A DNA stretch of 64,000 nt from Vreelandella nigrificans (GTDB taxonomy: Bacteria; Pseudomonadota; Gammaproteobacteria; Pseudomonadales; Halomonadaceae): positions 1 to 64,000 of the forward strand of contig NZ_NWUX01000004.1 of NCBI RefSeq assembly GCF_002374315.1. Direction: 5' to 3'. The notes beneath the pieces are model-generated. The model saw only the letters and a list, made by a program, of their open reading frames with translations, was not told the origin of the DNA and did no database searches. A program made the position numbers and the translations under genes. Positions 27,997 to 40,230 of this stretch are shown here, in pieces; positions within the stretch are counted from its first letter, which is position 1; each line of letters opens with the position of its first letter.

Positions 27997-29664
27997 ATGT
28001 CCGCGTTAACGTCAATCAAACTTACTCCCTGGCTACCGCTAGCGGTCACGGGTGCTAGCATAGGTTACGCTATCACCGTGTTAACCCGCCTCCCCTGGTG
28101 GACGCTGTTTTTTACCGCCGCGGTATGGACTGGCATAGGGCTAACACTGCGTTGGGGGAAGCCTACCAATGCACGCTACCGGCCAGTCTGGCCATGGTCC
28201 CTCTTGCCTATCAGCTTATTAGGTATTTATGTCTATTTAGTCGACAGCTTCGGTAGTGTTGATCTAGGCGCCGTGTTTTTTCACCTTCAAGCAGGCATGG
28301 CCGAACACGGTGGTGCCGGAAAGATGGTGATGGCGATGCTCTACACACTGGTAGTATTAGCCGTACTAATCTCAATTACCTGGCTAACCCGCCATGATCA
28401 ACGCTGGCGATTATCGGAGCGTTTCATCGCCATAACGCTGCTCGCTGCTAACCCGCTACTATACGGCCTAGGGCAACGTAGCGCCGCGATTGTAACTGAC
28501 GATGGCGCATGGCTAGATCGCCGCTATATGCCTCCTCCTGATAGTGAGCTAAGTAATCCACCTAACTTGCTACTCCTCTATCTAGAGAGCATTGAGCGTA
28601 CCTACGATAATGAGCTATTTGGTGATGCTTACGCTGACTTGAATGTGCTAGGTGAGCGCGGCACCGTCTTTGAAGGGGTTCGCCAAATGGACAATACTGG
28701 CTGGACCATGGCGGGCATGATAGCCAGCCAGTGTGGTGTACCGTTAATGCCTGCGGGCCTTTTGCACGATAGTCAGTTTGAGCCGCTCACCCAAGTTGTC
28801 CCAGGCGTTGACTGCCTGGGGGGTATATTAGCCGAGCAAGGATACCGGCTTAGCTATCTAGGTGGGGCAAGCACTCAGTTTGCTGGAAAAGGCCTTTTTT
28901 ATCGTGGTCACAGTTTTAATACGGTGAAAGGTAAGGAAGAACTGGTCCCGAAGCTTGAGAACCCAGAGTACTTAAATAGCTGGGGACTTTACGACGATTC
29001 ACTTTACGATTTTACCGTTCAAGAAGCTCGCCGTTTAAGTACCGAAGACGACGGCCCATGGGCAATCGTCAACCTAAGTATCGCAGGGCATGCACCCCAT
29101 GGCTTCCCCTCTCAAACCTGCTTGGATCGTCAGGGTGAATTCGACGGCCAGAATATTTTATATTCGGTAGAGTGCTCTGCATGGTTAGCGCGAGATCTCA
29201 TTGAACGCCTTGATGAAGAAGGCTTGCTCGATAACACCCTGGTCGTGTTGCTAAGCGATCATCTCACTATGCGTGTTTCGGTATGGGATCAACTGACAGC
29301 ACTTGATCGCGATAATACGCTGATTATGTTGGGCGATAACCTGCCCCCAGGCCGCATCGTTCGAGACGCTACCATGCTGGATGTATTCCCTACCATTCTT
29401 GAGGCTATGGGTTTGTCACTGAATGATCATAGAGCGGGCCTAGGTGCATCACTGCTCAGCGACAAACCTACCCTTGTGGAAGTACACGGGCTCAATGTAT
29501 TGAACGAACGTTTGCGGGAAGAAACTGCTCTCCAGCATCGCCTCTGGGAGGGGCTATCACCTCAGCGCCGCACTATAGAAGAGAGCAGTGACGAAAAAAA
29601 TAGCGCATCACAAGTTGTCGAAACACCTGCTGATCAAGCAGTAGAAGTAGACATTATGCGCTAA
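27997..29664 (+). CDS. OpgB/MdoB-like phosphoglycerol transferase
   Basis: A 555-residue inner-membrane enzyme of the sulfatase/alkaline phosphatase superfamily. Four or five N-terminal hydrophobic spans (to about residue 160) precede a periplasmic catalytic domain. The opening LLLLYLESIERTYDNELFG, MDNTGWTMAGMIASQCGVPL (catalytic threonine region), YRLSYLGGASTQFAGKGLF, SWGLYDDSLYDF and LLSDHLTM parallel E. coli OpgB, which transfers phosphoglycerol from phosphatidylglycerol to periplasmic glucans. Given its place in the LPS locus the acceptor could instead be core oligosaccharide. GGAGAGG precedes the ATG at 27997. Its 3' end overlaps waaF by 11 bases. Confidence 0.82.
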   Translation: MSALTSIKLTPWLPLAVTGASIGYAITVLTRLPWWTLFFTAAVWTGIGLTLRWGKPTNARYRPVWPWSLLPISLLGIYVYLVDSFGSVDLGAVFFHLQAGMAEHGGAGKMVMAMLYTLVVLAVLISITWLTRHDQRWRLSERFIAITLLAANPLLYGLGQRSAAIVTDDGAWLDRRYMPPPDSELSNPPNLLLLYLESIERTYDNELFGDAYADLNVLGERGTVFEGVRQMDNTGWTMAGMIASQCGVPLMPAGLLHDSQFEPLTQVVPGVDCLGGILAEQGYRLSYLGGASTQFAGKGLFYRGHSFNTVKGKEELVPKLENPEYLNSWGLYDDSLYDFTVQEARRLSTEDDGPWAIVNLSIAGHAPHGFPSQTCLDRQGEFDGQNILYSVECSAWLARDLIERLDEEGLLDNTLVVLLSDHLTMRVSVWDQLTALDRDNTLIMLGDNLPPGRIVRDATMLDVFPTILEAMGLSLNDHRAGLGASLLSDKPTLVEVHGLNVLNERLREETALQHRLWEGLSPQRRTIEESSDEKNSASQVVETPADQAVEVDIMR

Positions 29665-30703
29665 TAAACACACCGTTTTCATCTTGTCGATCGGTCTGCA
29701 TCATCTGGTAGACCTGCTCAACACTTAGCTCTTTCAGGCAGTTAGTGTGGCCCAGCGGGCAAATGCGCTTAAAGCAGGGCGAGCAGGAAAGCCCCAGGTA
29801 GTGAATAACGGCATTATCAGTTAGTGGCGGTGTGTAAGCGGGCGACGACGAGCCATAGAGAGCGTGGATACGGACCCCCACAGCGGCAGCTACGTGCATC
29901 AACCCCGAATCATTGGTCACTACTTGGCAGCAATCCGCTAGCAGATCCACTGCATCTGCTAACTGGGTTTTACCACAAAGATTATGGGCGTGGGGCAGTC
30001 CTTGAACAATGGCCTCCCCCGCCGCCTGATCTTTTGCCCCACCCAGCACACGCACCTCAAAGCCCTCTTTAACCAGCAGTGCTGCTAAACGATGGAAATA
30101 CTCCAGTGGCCACTGCTTCGCTGGCCCATACTCAGCTCCGGGCATCATACCAATAGCTGGACGTGACGATAACGCATGGGCTAGGCGTAAATTAACCAAG
30201 TTATCCCGGTCGATGGTCAAACGCGGCTTGGGAATAGCAAAGTCACCTTTTGCAGCTTCCTCCAGAGGCAGGCCAAGTGAGACAAAGCGCTTTACGGTTT
30301 GGTCCAGCACCTGCTTATCCAGCTTACGGCGCTCCTTCAGCAGGCCATAGCGGTGCTCCCCTACAAAGCCCACCCGCTCAGGAATACGAGCCATAAACGG
30401 CACTAGAGCGGCTTTCCAAGAGCGTGGTAGCACAATGGCACGATCAAAACCTCCGCGTAGCTGAGCAGCCAATTCGCGGCGGCTGGCCAAGCCGAATTCT
30501 CCATGACCTACCGTCAGAGGGAATACAGCGTCTACCTCAGGCATTCGCTCAATGATAGGCTGCGACCAGGCTGGAGCAACTACGCTTAGGGTTGAACCTG
30601 GGTAACGGGCTTTTAAGGTCATGAACAGGCTTTGCGCCATGACCATATCCCCCACCCAGGAAGGGCCAACCACCAGCAGTCGCTTGGCAGAAGGGTTAGC
30701 CAT
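29654..30703 (-). CDS. waaF: ADP-heptose:LPS heptosyltransferase II
   Basis: Adds the second heptose to the LPS inner core. The 349-residue GT9 protein has [20 protein letters not shown] at the N terminus, [57 protein letters not shown], and the donor site [21 protein letters not shown], matching E. coli WaaF throughout. The start overlaps the hldD stop by eight bases, so the two genes are likely translationally coupled, with heptose epimerase and heptose transferase made together. Confidence 0.95.
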   Translation of the reverse strand: MANPSAKRLLVVGPSWVGDMVMAQSLFMTLKARYPGSTLSVVAPAWSQPIIERMPEVDAVFPLTVGHGEFGLASRRELAAQLRGGFDRAIVLPRSWKAALVPFMARIPERVGFVGEHRYGLLKERRKLDKQVLDQTVKRFVSLGLPLEEAAKGDFAIPKPRLTIDRDNLVNLRLAHALSSRPAIGMMPGAEYGPAKQWPLEYFHRLAALLVKEGFEVRVLGGAKDQAAGEAIVQGLPHAHNLCGKTQLADAVDLLADCCQVVTNDSGLMHVAAAVGVRIHALYGSSSPAYTPPLTDNAVIHYLGLSCSPCFKRICPLGHTNCLKELSVEQVYQMMQTDRQDENGVFISA

Positions 30704-31652
30704 TCAGCCACTCCAGGTAGGCGCTTACACCCTGGGCCACTGTTTTGAACTCCACATCGCAACCGCAAGCGCGTAGGTTGCTAATATCCGCTCGGGTATA
30801 GCTCTGATAGCGCCCTTTGAGCTCTTCTGGGAAAGGGATGTAATCAATCTCACCCCGTCCATAAAAGCCGATCACCGCCTCTCCAATAGCTTTGAATGGC
30901 TCGGCCCGGCCAGTACCCAGGTTGAAAATACCCGACACACTTGGGTTATCTAAAAACCATAGATTAACGTCGACTACATCGCCCACGTAAACAAAGTCAC
31001 GGCTCTGCATACCCGCATCAAAACCACCGTAGGCCCCAAACAGCTTCAAGGTCTCCCCATTACGAATTTGCAAATGGTTATGATAGGCCACGCTGGCCAT
31101 TTTCCCTTTGTGCTGCTCTCGGGGGCCATACACGTTGAAGTAGCGAAAGCCCACTACCTGAGTGGTCAATTCATTCCAACGTGAGCGCACGTGCTGGTCA
31201 AACAACAGCTTTGAGTAACCATATACATTCAGCGGCTTTTCATGCTCGGGTGCTTCTTTGAATACCTCACTACCGCCGTAGGTTGCCGCCGACGATGCGT
31301 ATAAGAATGGGATGCCAAATTTTTCGCAGTAGTTGAGCAGTACCTTGGAGTACTCGAAATTATTCTCCATCATGTAGTGGCCATCCCACTCCGTGGTATC
31401 GGAACAGGCCCCTTCATGGAAAATGGCATCGATGGTCGGCAGATCAACTATTTCACCGCGCAGTGCTGCTTTAACTCGCGCTAAGAAGTCACCCTTATCC
31501 AGATAGTCGGCCAGCGTGCAATCAGCTAGATTGACAAATTTGGTGCCATCACGCAGGTCATCAACCACCATTACATCATCTCGGCCACGGACATTCAGCG
31601 CTTTGACAATATTGGCACCGATAAACCCGGCCCCGCCTGTTACAACGATCAT
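30696..31652 (-). CDS. hldD: ADP-L-glycero-D-manno-heptose 6-epimerase
   Basis: Last step of ADP-heptose synthesis: C6 epimerisation of ADP-D,D- to ADP-L,D-heptose. The 318-residue short-chain dehydrogenase fold begins [18 protein letters not shown] for NADP, has the [12 protein letters not shown] segment typical of HldD, SSAATYGG, and the catalytic [10 protein letters not shown] (Y and K). AGGAG lies 6 bases before the ATG at 31652; longer upstream starts are rejected. Diverges from glyQ and pairs with waaF. Confidence 0.97.
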   Translation of the reverse strand: MIVVTGGAGFIGANIVKALNVRGRDDVMVVDDLRDGTKFVNLADCTLADYLDKGDFLARVKAALRGEIVDLPTIDAIFHEGACSDTTEWDGHYMMENNFEYSKVLLNYCEKFGIPFLYASSAATYGGSEVFKEAPEHEKPLNVYGYSKLLFDQHVRSRWNELTTQVVGFRYFNVYGPREQHKGKMASVAYHNHLQIRNGETLKLFGAYGGFDAGMQSRDFVYVGDVVDVNLWFLDNPSVSGIFNLGTGRAEPFKAIGEAVIGFYGRGEIDYIPFPEELKGRYQSYTRADISNLRACGCDVEFKTVAQGVSAYLEWLNG

Positions 31653-31762
31653 CTCGTTCTCCTTACCAAAAGCGGCTCTGTTAGCTAACGTGCCTATAAC
31701 CCATCTGCCTGTGATTGTATACTTGACGGCTAATGAATTCATGGCCAACGGTGCTTTCCGCG

Positions 31763-32722
31763 ATGAGTGTCTCGACAAACCAATCGACATCTGATGTGTC
31801 GACCTTTCAAGGCTTGATCCTTACCCTGCAACAGTATTGGGCAGAGCAAGGCTGCGTCATCCTTCAGCCCCTAGATATGGAAGTCGGCGCGGGCACCTTC
31901 CACCCCGCTACCTTCCTGCGGGCCATTGGCCCAGAAACCTGGAACGCTGCCTACGTCCAGCCTTCCCGCCGCCCTACTGACGGCCGCTACGGCGAAAACC
32001 CTAACCGCCTGCAGCACTATTACCAGTTTCAAGTAGTCATGAAACCCTCACCCAGCAACCTACAGGATCTGTACCTTGGTTCATTAAAGCGCCTGGGGCT
32101 TGATCCACTGATTCATGATGTACGCTTTGTTGAAGATAACTGGGAATCTCCCACTCTTGGGGCCTGGGGTCTTGGCTGGGAAGTATGGCTCAACGGCATG
32201 GAGGTCACCCAGTTTACCTATTTCCAACAAGCAGGTGGCATTGAGTGCTACCCGGTCACAGGCGAACTCACCTATGGGCTTGAGCGTATCGCCATGTACC
32301 TGCAAAACGTCGACAGTGTATATGACCTAGTATGGGCTATCGCCCCGGATGGCAGCAAAGTCAGTTATGGCGATGTCTACCTGCAAAATGAACGCGAGCA
32401 GTCAGCTTACAACTTTGAGCACGCCGACGTTGATCAGCTATTTGCCGCCTTTGACCACCAGGAAAAAGAGTGCAGCAAACTATTATCCGCTAGCCTGCCA
32501 CTTCCTGCCTACGAACAAGTGCTAAAAGCGTCACATACGTTTAACCTGCTCGACGCACGTCATGCAATCTCCGTGACCGAACGCCAACGCTTTATTCTAC
32601 GCGTGCGCACTATGGCGAGAGACGTGGCCACCGCTTATTTCGAATCTCGTAAAGCAGAAGGGTTCCCAATGGCGCCCGAGGCCCTGCGCCGCGAACTACT
32701 AGCTGACCAGGGAGACGCATAA
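31763..32722 (+). CDS. glyQ: Glycyl-tRNA synthetase alpha subunit
   Basis: Catalytic subunit of the heterotetrameric bacterial GlyRS. From [18 protein letters not shown] the 319-residue protein follows E. coli GlyQ (303): [71 protein letters not shown] and the C-terminal [15 protein letters not shown]. The start is uncertain: ATG at 31763 or ATG at 31733, neither with a strong ribosome-binding site. The stop overlaps the glyS start (TAATG). Confidence 0.96.
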   Translation: MSVSTNQSTSDVSTFQGLILTLQQYWAEQGCVILQPLDMEVGAGTFHPATFLRAIGPETWNAAYVQPSRRPTDGRYGENPNRLQHYYQFQVVMKPSPSNLQDLYLGSLKRLGLDPLIHDVRFVEDNWESPTLGAWGLGWEVWLNGMEVTQFTYFQQAGGIECYPVTGELTYGLERIAMYLQNVDSVYDLVWAIAPDGSKVSYGDVYLQNEREQSAYNFEHADVDQLFAAFDHQEKECSKLLSASLPLPAYEQVLKASHTFNLLDARHAISVTERQRFILRVRTMARDVATAYFESRKAEGFPMAPEALRRELLADQGDA

Positions 32723-34788
32723 TGGCTGTTGATACGCTTTTATTAGAGCTGGGCACTGAAGAGTTACCGCCTACCGCACTGGATGCACTTTCAGATGCTT
32801 TCGCGGCAGGCATTGAAAAAGGCCTAAAGGAAGCAGACATCCCATTCCAGGCTGTGACGGCTTACGCCACGCCACGCCGCCTTGCAGTGCAGGTCACCGG
32901 GCTTGCCGATAAGCAGCCCGACCGTGAAGTTGAGCGCCGAGGCCCTGCTTTGGCCGCTGCGTTTAAAGATGGTGTACCATCCAAAGCCGCTGAAGGCTTC
33001 GCCCGCTCTTGCGGTGTCAGCGTAGATGAGCTTATTCATCTAGAAACCGACAAGGGTACTTGGCTGGGCTACCGCGAACAACAACCAGGCGAGAGCGTTC
33101 ATGCGCTACTGCCGGAAATGTTGCGCAAAACGCTACAGTCCCTTCCCGTACCAAAAAATATGCGCTGGGGAGCGTCTCGGGTTGAGTTTTCCCGGCCGGT
33201 TCACTGGCTAGTAGCCCTCTACGGTAGCAATGTAATTGCTGCCGAGGCGCTAGGCCTTCAAGCTAGTCGTACAACCTACGGTCACCGTTTCCATGCGCCG
33301 GATGCAATACAACTGGAACATGCCGACGACTATCTCGCCACGCTGGAAAACGCCTATGTGCTGGCCGACCGTCAGCAACGCCGTGAACGTATTCGTGAGC
33401 AAGTGCTTGCCGAAGCTGAAGTGTTGGAGGCCAACGCAGTAATCGACGAAGACCTACTGGTTGAGGTCAGTGGCTTGGTCGAGTGGCCAGTAGCCCTGAC
33501 AGGCAGCTTTGACGAACGCTTCCTGGAAGTGCCTGCAGAGTGTTTGATCTCTTCCATGAAGGCGAACCAAAAGTACTTCCACCTACTGGATGATCAGGGC
33601 AACCTGAAACCGCTGTTCATTACCATTTCGAACATCGACAGTGCTGATCCCCAGCAGGTGATCTCCGGCAACGAGAAAGTTATTCGCCCGCGCCTCGCAG
33701 ATGCAGCATTCTTCTACGAGACTGACCGCAAACGTACTCTAGCCTCGCGCATTCCACAGCTTGAGAGCGTGGTGTTTCAGCAGCAGCTCGGAACCCTCGC
33801 AGATAAAGCACGTCGTAGTACAATCATTGCTACTTTTATTGCCGAGCGTATCAACGGTGACGTGGCTCACGCCCAGCGCGCCGTTGCGTTAGCGAAATGT
33901 GACCTCGTCACTGAGATGGTGCTCGAATTCCCGGAGCTGCAGGGCATCATGGGGCGCTACTACGCTGAGCAGGATGGCGAGCCTGCCGAGGTTGCCCAGG
34001 CGTTAGAAGAGCAGTACCTACCCCGCTTTGCCAGCGATGCTATTCCACAAAGTCTAACGGGCCAAGCGCTGGCCCTTGCCGACCGTTTAGACACACTAGT
34101 GGGTATCTTCGGCATTGGCCAACGCCCCACTGGTGCCAAGGACCCCTTCGCCCTACGACGTGCCTCCATCGGTGTGCTGAATATTCTGGTCAAAGGTGAA
34201 CTTAATCTGGACCTGCATGAGCTACTTAACGTAGCGGCAGAACAGCACCAAGGCCTACCCAAAGCCGAAGGATTGGTTGAGGACGTACTGACCTACATGC
34301 TAGACCGTTTCCGTGCCTGGGGGCAGGAAGAGGGTATTAGTGCGGAAATGTACTTAGCGGTTCGTGCTCGTCCGGTCACCAAGCCATTGGACTTCGCTCG
34401 CCGCCTACGTGCTGTTAAGGCCTTTGCCCAGCGTGAAGAAGCGACTGCATTGGCTGCTGCCAATAAGCGTGTTTCTAATATTCTCAGTAAGCAGGAACAT
34501 GATGGCAGTACCCAGGTTGACCAAAACTTGCTACAAGAGCAGGCTGAACAGGCGTTGTTCAACGCTGTAGCCACCAGCCAGCAGCAGGTGACGCCACTAT
34601 TCGCAGCAGGTGATTATCAGCAGGCACTGGATGTACTAGCGACCCTGCGCGAGCCAGTTGATGCCTTCTTTGACCAAGTGATGGTGATGTCAGATGACGA
34701 AGCGGTTCGTCATAATCGTCTTGCCCTGCTTGCCAGTCTTCAGGCGCTGTTCCTAGAAGTGGCTGATATTTCTCAGCTACCCCAATAG
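32722..34788 (+). CDS. glyS: Glycyl-tRNA synthetase beta subunit
   Basis: tRNA-recognition subunit partner of GlyQ. The 688-residue protein (E. coli 689) begins LLLELGTEELPPTALDAL, contains MRWGASRVEFSRPVHWL, the EVPAECLISSMKANQKYF segment and the HD-like LGTLADKARRS to YYAEQDGEPAEVAQAL region, with the C-terminal anticodon-binding part (FFDQVMVMSDDEAVRHNRL). It overlaps glyQ by one base and is followed by a strong terminator at 34845-34874. Confidence 0.97.
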   Translation: MAVDTLLLELGTEELPPTALDALSDAFAAGIEKGLKEADIPFQAVTAYATPRRLAVQVTGLADKQPDREVERRGPALAAAFKDGVPSKAAEGFARSCGVSVDELIHLETDKGTWLGYREQQPGESVHALLPEMLRKTLQSLPVPKNMRWGASRVEFSRPVHWLVALYGSNVIAAEALGLQASRTTYGHRFHAPDAIQLEHADDYLATLENAYVLADRQQRRERIREQVLAEAEVLEANAVIDEDLLVEVSGLVEWPVALTGSFDERFLEVPAECLISSMKANQKYFHLLDDQGNLKPLFITISNIDSADPQQVISGNEKVIRPRLADAAFFYETDRKRTLASRIPQLESVVFQQQLGTLADKARRSTIIATFIAERINGDVAHAQRAVALAKCDLVTEMVLEFPELQGIMGRYYAEQDGEPAEVAQALEEQYLPRFASDAIPQSLTGQALALADRLDTLVGIFGIGQRPTGAKDPFALRRASIGVLNILVKGELNLDLHELLNVAAEQHQGLPKAEGLVEDVLTYMLDRFRAWGQEEGISAEMYLAVRARPVTKPLDFARRLRAVKAFAQREEATALAAANKRVSNILSKQEHDGSTQVDQNLLQEQAEQALFNAVATSQQQVTPLFAAGDYQQALDVLATLREPVDAFFDQVMVMSDDEAVRHNRLALLASLQALFLEVADISQLPQ

Positions 34789-34844
34789 TTGTTTTAGCTT
34801 ATCGCTAATAGCATCTTCATTGGCGTATTTAACAACGCCCTCTC

Positions 34845-34874
34845 AACCGGCACTGCTACAGTGCCGGTTTTTTT
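34845..34874 (+). terminator. Intrinsic terminator after glyS
   Basis: Perfect 11-bp stem AACCGGCACTG / CAGTGCCGGTT with a CTA loop, followed by a run of T. It lies 57 bases after the glyS stop and ends the glyQS operon. Confidence 0.9.
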
Positions 34875-34918
34875 ATAGCTGGCAGCCCACCTTCCAGGGC
34901 CGTCGTTGCACGACGTTG

Positions 34919-34941
34919 AAAAACGCTCCCGGCGTTTTTTT
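34919..34941 (+). terminator. Second short hairpin with T-run
   Basis: AAAAACGC-TCCCG-GCGTTTTTTT forms a short stem followed by seven T. It abuts a parS site directly. It may act as a second terminator after glyS. Confidence 0.55.
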
Positions 34942-34956
34942 GTTTCACGTGAAACA
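34941..34956. other. parS chromosome-partition site 1
   Basis: TGTTTCACGTGAAACA, an exact 16-bp match to the bacterial parS consensus bound by ParB/Spo0J. Intergenic between glyS and the kinase-like gene, about 8 kb from oriC. Confidence 0.93.
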
Positions 34957-35048
34957 TGCAGGTAAGATTGGTGAAACACTAAAGCGAATCAGCGCGTCCA
35001 TTACCTGGCAAACGCGTGAGGCCTTCTGCTTTGCCATGGAGACGACCC

Positions 35049-35846
35049 ATGTACGAAAACTTCCTTTTAGATACCCTCCCCCAGCAACAAGCAAATATAG
35101 CGTCATACACACATGATGGACAAAAGGTGTGGCTTAAAAAAGCCGCAAAGCGCAATTCTCGCCTTGCGTATCTACCGCTTACTCTATTAGCGAAATGGTT
35201 GCGTATTGAGGCGCTCAAGCCTGTCCCAAACCTAGGCGGCGAGCAAAGCATTGCTCAGGAGGCTGCCCGGATAAAAGCCCTTTCAGCCGCTGGCGTAGTC
35301 GTGCCCACAATATTGGCTGAAGCCCCAGAGGCATTACTACTAGCCGATGCTGGTCATAATGGTCAGCCATCCCAAACGCTGCTTGATAAGTTAATTGCAG
35401 CGCAAAGTGTAGAGGAAATCGATCATTACCTGGCATTGGGTACTCAGGCGCTTAATGATGTGCATGCACGACAGTGCTATCTTAGTGAAGCGTTCGCTCG
35501 CAATATTCTCGTACGGCAAGAAGAAGTGGTGTTCATCGATTTCGAAACCGATCCTGGGGAGTATCATGAGCTGACGGACTGTATGGTACGCGACTGGCAC
35601 TGCTTTATTTTTTCACTGTACGGCAAACTCAGTAAGCGTGACATGCATCGCGAGCGTTTGACACCCGCGCTGCTGGGCGGCCTATATCAGGCAACACCCG
35701 AAGTTCGCGAACGTTTTCTTGATACGCTGCCACGTCTTACGCGGCTTGCGCGATTCCCTTTCCAGCGCTTTGGCAGTGATGGAAAAAAAATCGCTATTAC
35801 GCTTCACGCACTTTCAGTGCTAGATCATCAGCTACGAACTAAATAG
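35049..35846 (+). CDS. Kinase-fold protein (Kdo/BUD32-like), function unknown
   Basis: A 265-residue protein with a small eukaryotic-type kinase fold. Visible are VWLKKAAKRNSRLAYLPLT (lysine of the N lobe), GVVVPTILAEAPEALLLADAG (hinge), and a catalytic region LSEAFARNILVRQEEVVFIDFETD in which ARNIL and IDFE correspond to the HxDxxxxN and DFG motifs; the usual loop histidine-aspartate pair is not clear. GGAG at 7-base spacing supports the ATG at 35049. Neighbours glyS and gmhB, and resemblance to LPS heptose/Kdo kinases, hint at envelope sugar phosphorylation, but the substrate is not assignable. Confidence 0.72.
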   Translation: MYENFLLDTLPQQQANIASYTHDGQKVWLKKAAKRNSRLAYLPLTLLAKWLRIEALKPVPNLGGEQSIAQEAARIKALSAAGVVVPTILAEAPEALLLADAGHNGQPSQTLLDKLIAAQSVEEIDHYLALGTQALNDVHARQCYLSEAFARNILVRQEEVVFIDFETDPGEYHELTDCMVRDWHCFIFSLYGKLSKRDMHRERLTPALLGGLYQATPEVRERFLDTLPRLTRLARFPFQRFGSDGKKIAITLHALSVLDHQLRTK

Positions 35847-35855
35847 AGCCTATCA

Positions 35856-36455
35856 ATGCCTCCTACGTCAAACGCCTTAGCAACACTGCCTGCCCGTAAA
35901 CTGGTTATCCTTGATCGCGACGGCGTTATAAACCACGACTCGGATGCATACATTAAGTCCCTTGATGAGTGGATCCCCTACCCGTCTGCCATCAGTGCTA
36001 TTGCCCGGTTAACCCAAGCAGGATTTACCATTGCCGTGGCCACTAACCAATCAGGTATCGCGCGTGGCTACTATGATGAAGCGACACTGCATGCAATGCA
36101 CCATCGGTTAAACGCACTCGTAGAAGCAGAAAACGGTCATATCGCTCATATTGCGTACTGCCCCCATGGGCCGGATGACGGCTGTGATTGTCGCAAGCCA
36201 CTGCCGGGGCTACTGTTACAGATTCAGCAGCAGCTTAGTATTGCGAGCTTAGAGGGAAGCTGGATGGTGGGCGATAGCTTGAGGGATCTTCAAGCAGGCG
36301 AAGCGGTTGGCTGTAATGTTGTACTCGTTAAAACAGGCAAAGGGGAAAAGACGCTGGCTAGAAATATCGGCCTTGAGAAAGCAGCTATCTATCCGGATTT
36401 AGCTGCGTTTGCCGACTGGCTATGCAGACAGCAAGATGATCTTACAAGCCCTTGA
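35856..36455 (+). CDS. gmhB: D-glycero-beta-D-manno-heptose-1,7-bisphosphate 7-phosphatase
   Basis: HAD-family phosphatase of the ADP-heptose pathway, acting between the two HldE steps. The 199-residue protein has LVILDRDGVINHDS (nucleophile and acid aspartates), VATNQSGIARGYY, the zinc-binding cluster CPHGPDDGCDCRKP and the magnesium motif GDSLRDLQAG. It follows the kinase-like gene after 9 bases and precedes a bidirectional terminator shared with gyrB. The same gene lies near gyrB-glyS in Pseudomonas. Confidence 0.94.
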   Translation: MPPTSNALATLPARKLVILDRDGVINHDSDAYIKSLDEWIPYPSAISAIARLTQAGFTIAVATNQSGIARGYYDEATLHAMHHRLNALVEAENGHIAHIAYCPHGPDDGCDCRKPLPGLLLQIQQQLSIASLEGSWMVGDSLRDLQAGEAVGCNVVLVKTGKGEKTLARNIGLEKAAIYPDLAAFADWLCRQQDDLTSP

Positions 36456-36479
36456 TAACGATTAAGCATTAAATTTAAA

Positions 36480-36528
36480 AAAAAGCGCCGTTTCTTCAGC
36501 CTTTATTGGCATAGAAGCGGCGCTTTTT
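36480..36528. terminator. Bidirectional terminator between gmhB and gyrB
   Basis: AAAAAGCGCCG (36480-36490) pairs with CGGCGCTTTTT (36518-36528), extended by CTTC/GAAG, with A-runs and T-runs on the outer sides so that it can stop transcription of both convergent genes. Confidence 0.88.
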
Positions 36529-36545
36529 AATGTATAGCTTTAAAG

Positions 36546-36561
36546 TGTTTCACGTGAAACA
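36546..36561. other. parS chromosome-partition site 2
   Basis: TGTTTCACGTGAAACA, exact consensus parS, in the gmhB-gyrB intergenic gap. A degenerate second copy centred on CACGTG at 36567-36572 (GCATTCACGTGAAACG, four differences) lies immediately next to it. Confidence 0.93.
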
Positions 36562-36617
36562 GCATTCACGTGAAACGACATGTATTAAACACTATACATC
36601 GACGTTATACATTGACA

Positions 36618-39077
<2,460 letters not shown>

Positions 39078-40181
39078 CTACCCTTCCGTTTGTAGCTGGC
39101 TTAACCCCGGTCCAGTATGTTTCACGTGAAACATACTGACGCTAGTAGTGGGTTGCCACATGCCGCTTAAAGCGGCTGGGTCGACGCTGGTAATAAATGC
39201 CTGACACTGCATCTCTTCAAGCAATTTGCAAAACCGCAAGCGGTGCTGTTCATCTAGTTCAGCGGGCAAATCATCAATTAGATAAATACAGTGCCTCTTT
39301 GCTGTACTTTCCAGAAGCCGCCCTTGGGCTAACTTTAGAGCACTAACGACTAGCTTTTGCTGGCCTCTGGAAAGCACTTCAACTGCTGCTTGCTTATATA
39401 GCCGAATTCGTAGATCAGCTCGCTGGGGGCCATACTGAGTAAAGCCCATCTGTTGATCTGCTTCACGGCTACCTTTTAGCACTTCTGCTAATGGCTTCTG
39501 GTTATCCCAGCCCCTGGCATAACGCAGCGTTAACCCGGGCAAGGGGAGTAGCCTTGCAAGCGTTTCCTCAAACACAGGTAGAAACTCGCTAAACCAACTC
39601 TGGCGCAACCTATCCATTTGCTCGCCCCAGGTAGCTAGCTCGTGCTCCCATACTAAGATTTCGTCAGGTACTATTCTACCACGCCTAAGCAGCGCATTCC
39701 GATGTTTCACCGCTCGCCGTGTGCGCTTCCACGCTTCTAAAAAGTGGTGTTCCACGTGAAACACTCCCCAGTCGAGAAATTCTCGCCTACCTGCTGGAGC
39801 GCCTTCTAACAATCGAAATGCGTCGGGGTTAATTAGCTGCAAAGGCATTGCTTCTACCATTTCAGCCAAGCGGACTCCTTTCTCCCCCCGCAGACGCAAT
39901 TCTAACTCCCTCTGAGCCCGAAACCTTCTAACCCCCAGGGCAACCTCAGGGTCACCTGTTAAACGCCCATACAGCGTCATATAGGGTGCATCCAGCTGTA
40001 TAGCGTTCTTCAGCTGGCGTGTACGAAACGAGCGCCCCATCCCTAGAATATGAATCCCCTCTAACAAGCTGGTTTTGCCACTGCCATTAACACCATAAAT
40101 GACATTAATACGCTCAGAGGGCCGCATATCTATGGGTTCTAGATTACGCAAGCCTTGTAGGTTCAGTAGGGATAGGCTCAT
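39078..40181 (-). CDS. recF: DNA replication and repair protein RecF
   Basis: SMC-like ATPase loading RecA at gaps with RecO and RecR. The 367-residue protein has Walker A VIYGVNGSGKTSLLEGIHIL, the signature LSRGQQKLVVSALKLAQGRL and Walker B CIYLIDDLPAELDEQHR. Two parS-type sequences lie within its coding region and are translated as MFHVKH near the C terminus (STTSVSMFHVKHTG) and VFHVEH in mid-protein. The ATG at 40181 is preferred over a TTG at 40187; neither has a strong ribosome-binding site, which fits low expression. A perfect hairpin separates it from dnaN. Confidence 0.95.
   Translation of the reverse strand: MSLSLLNLQGLRNLEPIDMRPSERINVIYGVNGSGKTSLLEGIHILGMGRSFRTRQLKNAIQLDAPYMTLYGRLTGDPEVALGVRRFRAQRELELRLRGEKGVRLAEMVEAMPLQLINPDAFRLLEGAPAGRREFLDWGVFHVEHHFLEAWKRTRRAVKHRNALLRRGRIVPDEILVWEHELATWGEQMDRLRQSWFSEFLPVFEETLARLLPLPGLTLRYARGWDNQKPLAEVLKGSREADQQMGFTQYGPQRADLRIRLYKQAAVEVLSRGQQKLVVSALKLAQGRLLESTAKRHCIYLIDDLPAELDEQHRLRFCKLLEEMQCQAFITSVDPAALSGMWQPTTSVSMFHVKHTGPGLSQLQTEG
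39118..39133. other. parS chromosome-partition site 3 (inside recF)
   Basis: Exact TGTTTCACGTGAAACA within the last codons of recF, extended by flanking bases to a 24-bp perfect palindrome (39114-39137, adding AGTA/TACT). Confidence 0.93.
39748..39763. other. parS-like site 4 (inside recF), one mismatch
   Basis: TGTTCCACGTGAAACA differs from consensus by one base (T to C) in the left arm; the CACGTG core and right arm are intact. Coding for VFHVEH of RecF. Confidence 0.8.
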
Positions 40182-40230
40182 GAGCAATCGTCGCCGGGTT
40201 AGTCAGTGATGGTATTTCTACACAAACGTG

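Noticed and set aside
36562..36577. GCATTCACGTGAAACG next to parS 2 as a full parS site
   Set aside because: Four differences from consensus; kept only as a degenerate neighbour.
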